Source: JBBROS01 sp965217935
GTDB lineage: Bacteria; Pseudomonadota; Alphaproteobacteria; Acetobacterales; Acetobacteraceae
DNA: 64,000 bases
Direction of reading: 5' to 3'
Assembly: GCA_965217935.1 (NCBI GenBank)
Contig: OZ244581.1
Span: forward strand, 868,001 to 932,000
The position numbers and the translations under genes are program-made. Every line of letters starts with the position of its first letter. The stretch's first letter is position 1. The notes beneath the pieces were generated by a model. It was not told where the DNA came from. It saw nothing but the letters and a program-made list of their open reading frames with translations, and did not search any database. Shown here piece after piece: positions 62,471 to 64,000 of the stretch.

Positions 62471-63712
62471 TTGAGCCACGTTGGGCCGCGGAAACGGCCA
62501 GCACGACGATTGAGCGCGCTGGCCGTTTTTGGGCCTGGCCTGGTGGTAATGCTGGCCGACACGGATGTCGGCAGCGTAATTACGGCCGGGCAGAGCGGCG
62601 TCCAGTGGGGCTATAAACTGCTGCTGCTGCAATTCGTCCTTGTACCGATTCTCTACATGGTCCAGGAGCTTACCGTTAGGCTCGGCGTGTTCACCGGGCG
62701 GGGGCATGGCGAGCTGATTTACGAGACGTTCGGTCCGTTTTGGGCCTGGGTCTCGGCTGTGGGTCTCGGCATCGCCACGTTCGGAGCGTTGCTGACGGAG
62801 TTTTCCGGGATCGCGGGCGTCGGTGAGCTTTACGGCGTTCCCCGGGCCTTGTCGTTGGCTTTTTCCGCCGCTGCTTTGCTCGCCGTGGTGCTGACCGGGT
62901 CGTATCGCCGAGTGGAGCGGATTGCTATTGTCCTCGGGCTGTTTGAACTCGCCTTTTTTGGTGTCGCCTGGGCAGCGCACCCCGATCTCCGCATGATTGC
63001 CAAAGGCGCCTTGGACATCCCGTTCCGCAACCCCGACTACCTCTATTTGGCAGCGGCCAACATCGGCGCCGTCATCATGCCGTGGATGATCTTCTATCAG
63101 CAATCGGCCATTGCCGATAAGAAGCTACGGCCCGAGCACTACGGCATGGCGCGTTGGGACACTGCCATCGGCGCGGTGGCCACGCAGCTTGTTATGGCCG
63201 CGGTCCTGATCGCGTGCGCTGCGACGATCGGCGCCAGCCAGCCGGACGCGGCGCTCAACACCGTTGGCGACTTGGCCCAGGCCCTCACGCCGTTTCTCGG
63301 CCCGCATTTCGGAAACTTGGTGTTCGGTCTCGGCGTCCTCGGCGCGGGCATGGTGGCGGCCATCGTCTGCTCGCTCGCGTTCGCCTGGGGTCTGGGCGAG
63401 GTGGCCGGATACCGCCGCTCGCTTGAGTTCCGGCCGACCGAGGCGGGCTGGTTCTACGCCATCTACGCGCTCTGCGTCGTGGGCGGCGTGGCGGTCGTGA
63501 TGGTGTCGCCGAATTTGGTGTCGCTGAACATCGGCGTGCAGGTGATGAACGCCCTGCTGCTCCCGCTCGTGCTGGGCTTCCTGATCGCGCTGGCCAGGCG
63601 GGCGCTGCCGCCGGGGCAGCGGTTGCAGGGATGGTATTACGCCGTGGTCGTGGCGGTCGCGGCCGTCACCTGCGCGCTCGGCGTCTTCGGCGGCTTGTTC
63701 GGCGCAGCCTGA
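62471..63712 (+). CDS. Nramp-related transporter with non-canonical metal-site motifs
   Basis: 413 residues from TTG 62471, with about 11 membrane helices. The sequence GPGLVVMLADTDVGSVITAG aligns with Nramp TM1, but the DPGN metal motif reads DVGS. In TM6 the M-P-H motif reads MPW (AVIMPWMIFYQQSA). MVQELTVRLGVFTGRGHGEL and the C-terminal helices still match the LeuT-like Nramp fold. Met is kept, His and Asn lost, so the substrate may differ from Mn/Fe, as in Nramp-related Mg or other ion carriers. Single gene. Confidence 0.82.
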   Translation: MSHVGPRKRPARRLSALAVFGPGLVVMLADTDVGSVITAGQSGVQWGYKLLLLQFVLVPILYMVQELTVRLGVFTGRGHGELIYETFGPFWAWVSAVGLGIATFGALLTEFSGIAGVGELYGVPRALSLAFSAAALLAVVLTGSYRRVERIAIVLGLFELAFFGVAWAAHPDLRMIAKGALDIPFRNPDYLYLAAANIGAVIMPWMIFYQQSAIADKKLRPEHYGMARWDTAIGAVATQLVMAAVLIACAATIGASQPDAALNTVGDLAQALTPFLGPHFGNLVFGLGVLGAGMVAAIVCSLAFAWGLGEVAGYRRSLEFRPTEAGWFYAIYALCVVGGVAVVMVSPNLVSLNIGVQVMNALLLPLVLGFLIALARRALPPGQRLQGWYYAVVVAVAAVTCALGVFGGLFGAA

Positions 63713-63823
63713 CAAGAGGACTAGAATTTCCGTTCCCGCCGTTCCAGGAGGGCAGTAGCCGGCTTGCGCGGCTGCTGGAGCGATGGGGGCCTTTGCATGT
63801 CCCTTAAAGGGGTGTGTCATGCG

Positions 63824-63979
63824 TCACGGTACGGAGGGACCGGCAGCGAGGCCATTTCCTGTGTTGATGACGAACGGATTGCTCGCGGCCTGGGCGACTG
63901 GCGGCTGGAACGTCTCTGGGTGTTGGGCAACGCGGTCGGCCAGCCACTGCCGCCTACCGGCCAGGGCGGCGAATTTCAT
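63824..63979 (-). CDS. Possible small protein, uncharacterised
   Basis: ATG 63979 follows AAGGA by nine bases and gives MKFAALAGRRQWLADRVAQH, 51 residues, soluble, no recognised family. A plus-strand frame across the same bases is equally open, so coding is uncertain. The rest of 63713-64000 shows nothing clear. Confidence 0.3.
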   Translation of the reverse strand: MKFAALAGRRQWLADRVAQHPETFQPPVAQAASNPFVINTGNGLAAGPSVP

Positions 63980-64000
63980 GCGATGGCATCCTTCAGAAGG

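Overview
The window is a GC-rich, densely coding segment of a bacterial chromosome. The best guess is an alphaproteobacterium of the Acetobacteraceae. Grounds are a fused transaldolase/phosphoglucose isomerase inside a tkt - tal-pgi - gnd - zwf operon, the short form of Gnd, a MetX-MetW pair, a hisC-tyrA pair, DUF2783 next to fumarylacetoacetase, and many 4-bp ATGA/GTGA/TTGA gene overlaps. The taxon is inferred from gene content; no rRNA is present.

Layout. 1-7702 (minus): pentose-phosphate operon ending in a HAD hydrolase cut by the window edge. 7841-12129 (plus): HAD phosphatase, Phd/VapC toxin-antitoxin pair, ChaC and uvrB. 12129-13002: an IS5-type element inserted inside the uvrB stop codon. 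13183-16739: a nitrate block holding an NNP-family transporter, a protein made almost wholly of 27 asparagine heptads, a leader RNA that looks like a two-hairpin ANTAR target, and a divergent ANTAR regulator carrying two NarX/PilJ-like sensor repeats. 16895-19868: PAP2 phosphatase, Gln/Tyr-rich exported protein, gamma-glutamyltransferase. 19890-32134 (minus): two amine/peptide catabolic operons, namely a Dpp-type ABC transporter with a two-subunit opine/amino-acid oxidase, and a polar amino-acid ABC transporter with a FAD oxidase but no ATPase gene. 32251-38077: small membrane protein, S9 peptidase, orphan histidine kinase, amidase. 38159-38961: repeat element and a degraded toxin-antitoxin locus. 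38979-43297: tripartite EmrAB/NodT-type efflux operon. 43448-45264: metX-metW. 45399-46034: vapBC. 47352-50003: hisC-tyrA-DUF1684. 50058-56183: repeat-rich stretch with a truncated Uma2 gene, uvrD, an XRE regulator and a frameshifted transposase. 56184-61971: acyl-CoA ligase divergent from an aromatic-degradation operon (MBL hydrolase, flavin hydroxylase, DUF2783, fumarylacetoacetase). 62045-63712: tRNA-His, DUF1328 protein, atypical Nramp-like carrier.

Two families of palindromic intergenic repeats run through the window. Family A (core TGCAATCGCCCTGA...TCAATTGCCAG) begins at or one base after stop codons and in hisC is read through, adding a foreign C-terminal tail. Family B (TAAGCATC...GTCCGCTTAG, two hairpins) has cut off the start of a Uma2 gene and forms the end of the PAP2 gene.

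The strongest candidate for an undescribed system is the nitrate block. A soluble ANTAR sensor is predicted to act on a two-hairpin leader ahead of an operon encoding an Asn-at-d coiled-coil protein and a nitrate/nitrite porter. The link between the coiled coil and nitrate or other anions is inference from context and from known Asn-at-d coiled coils.
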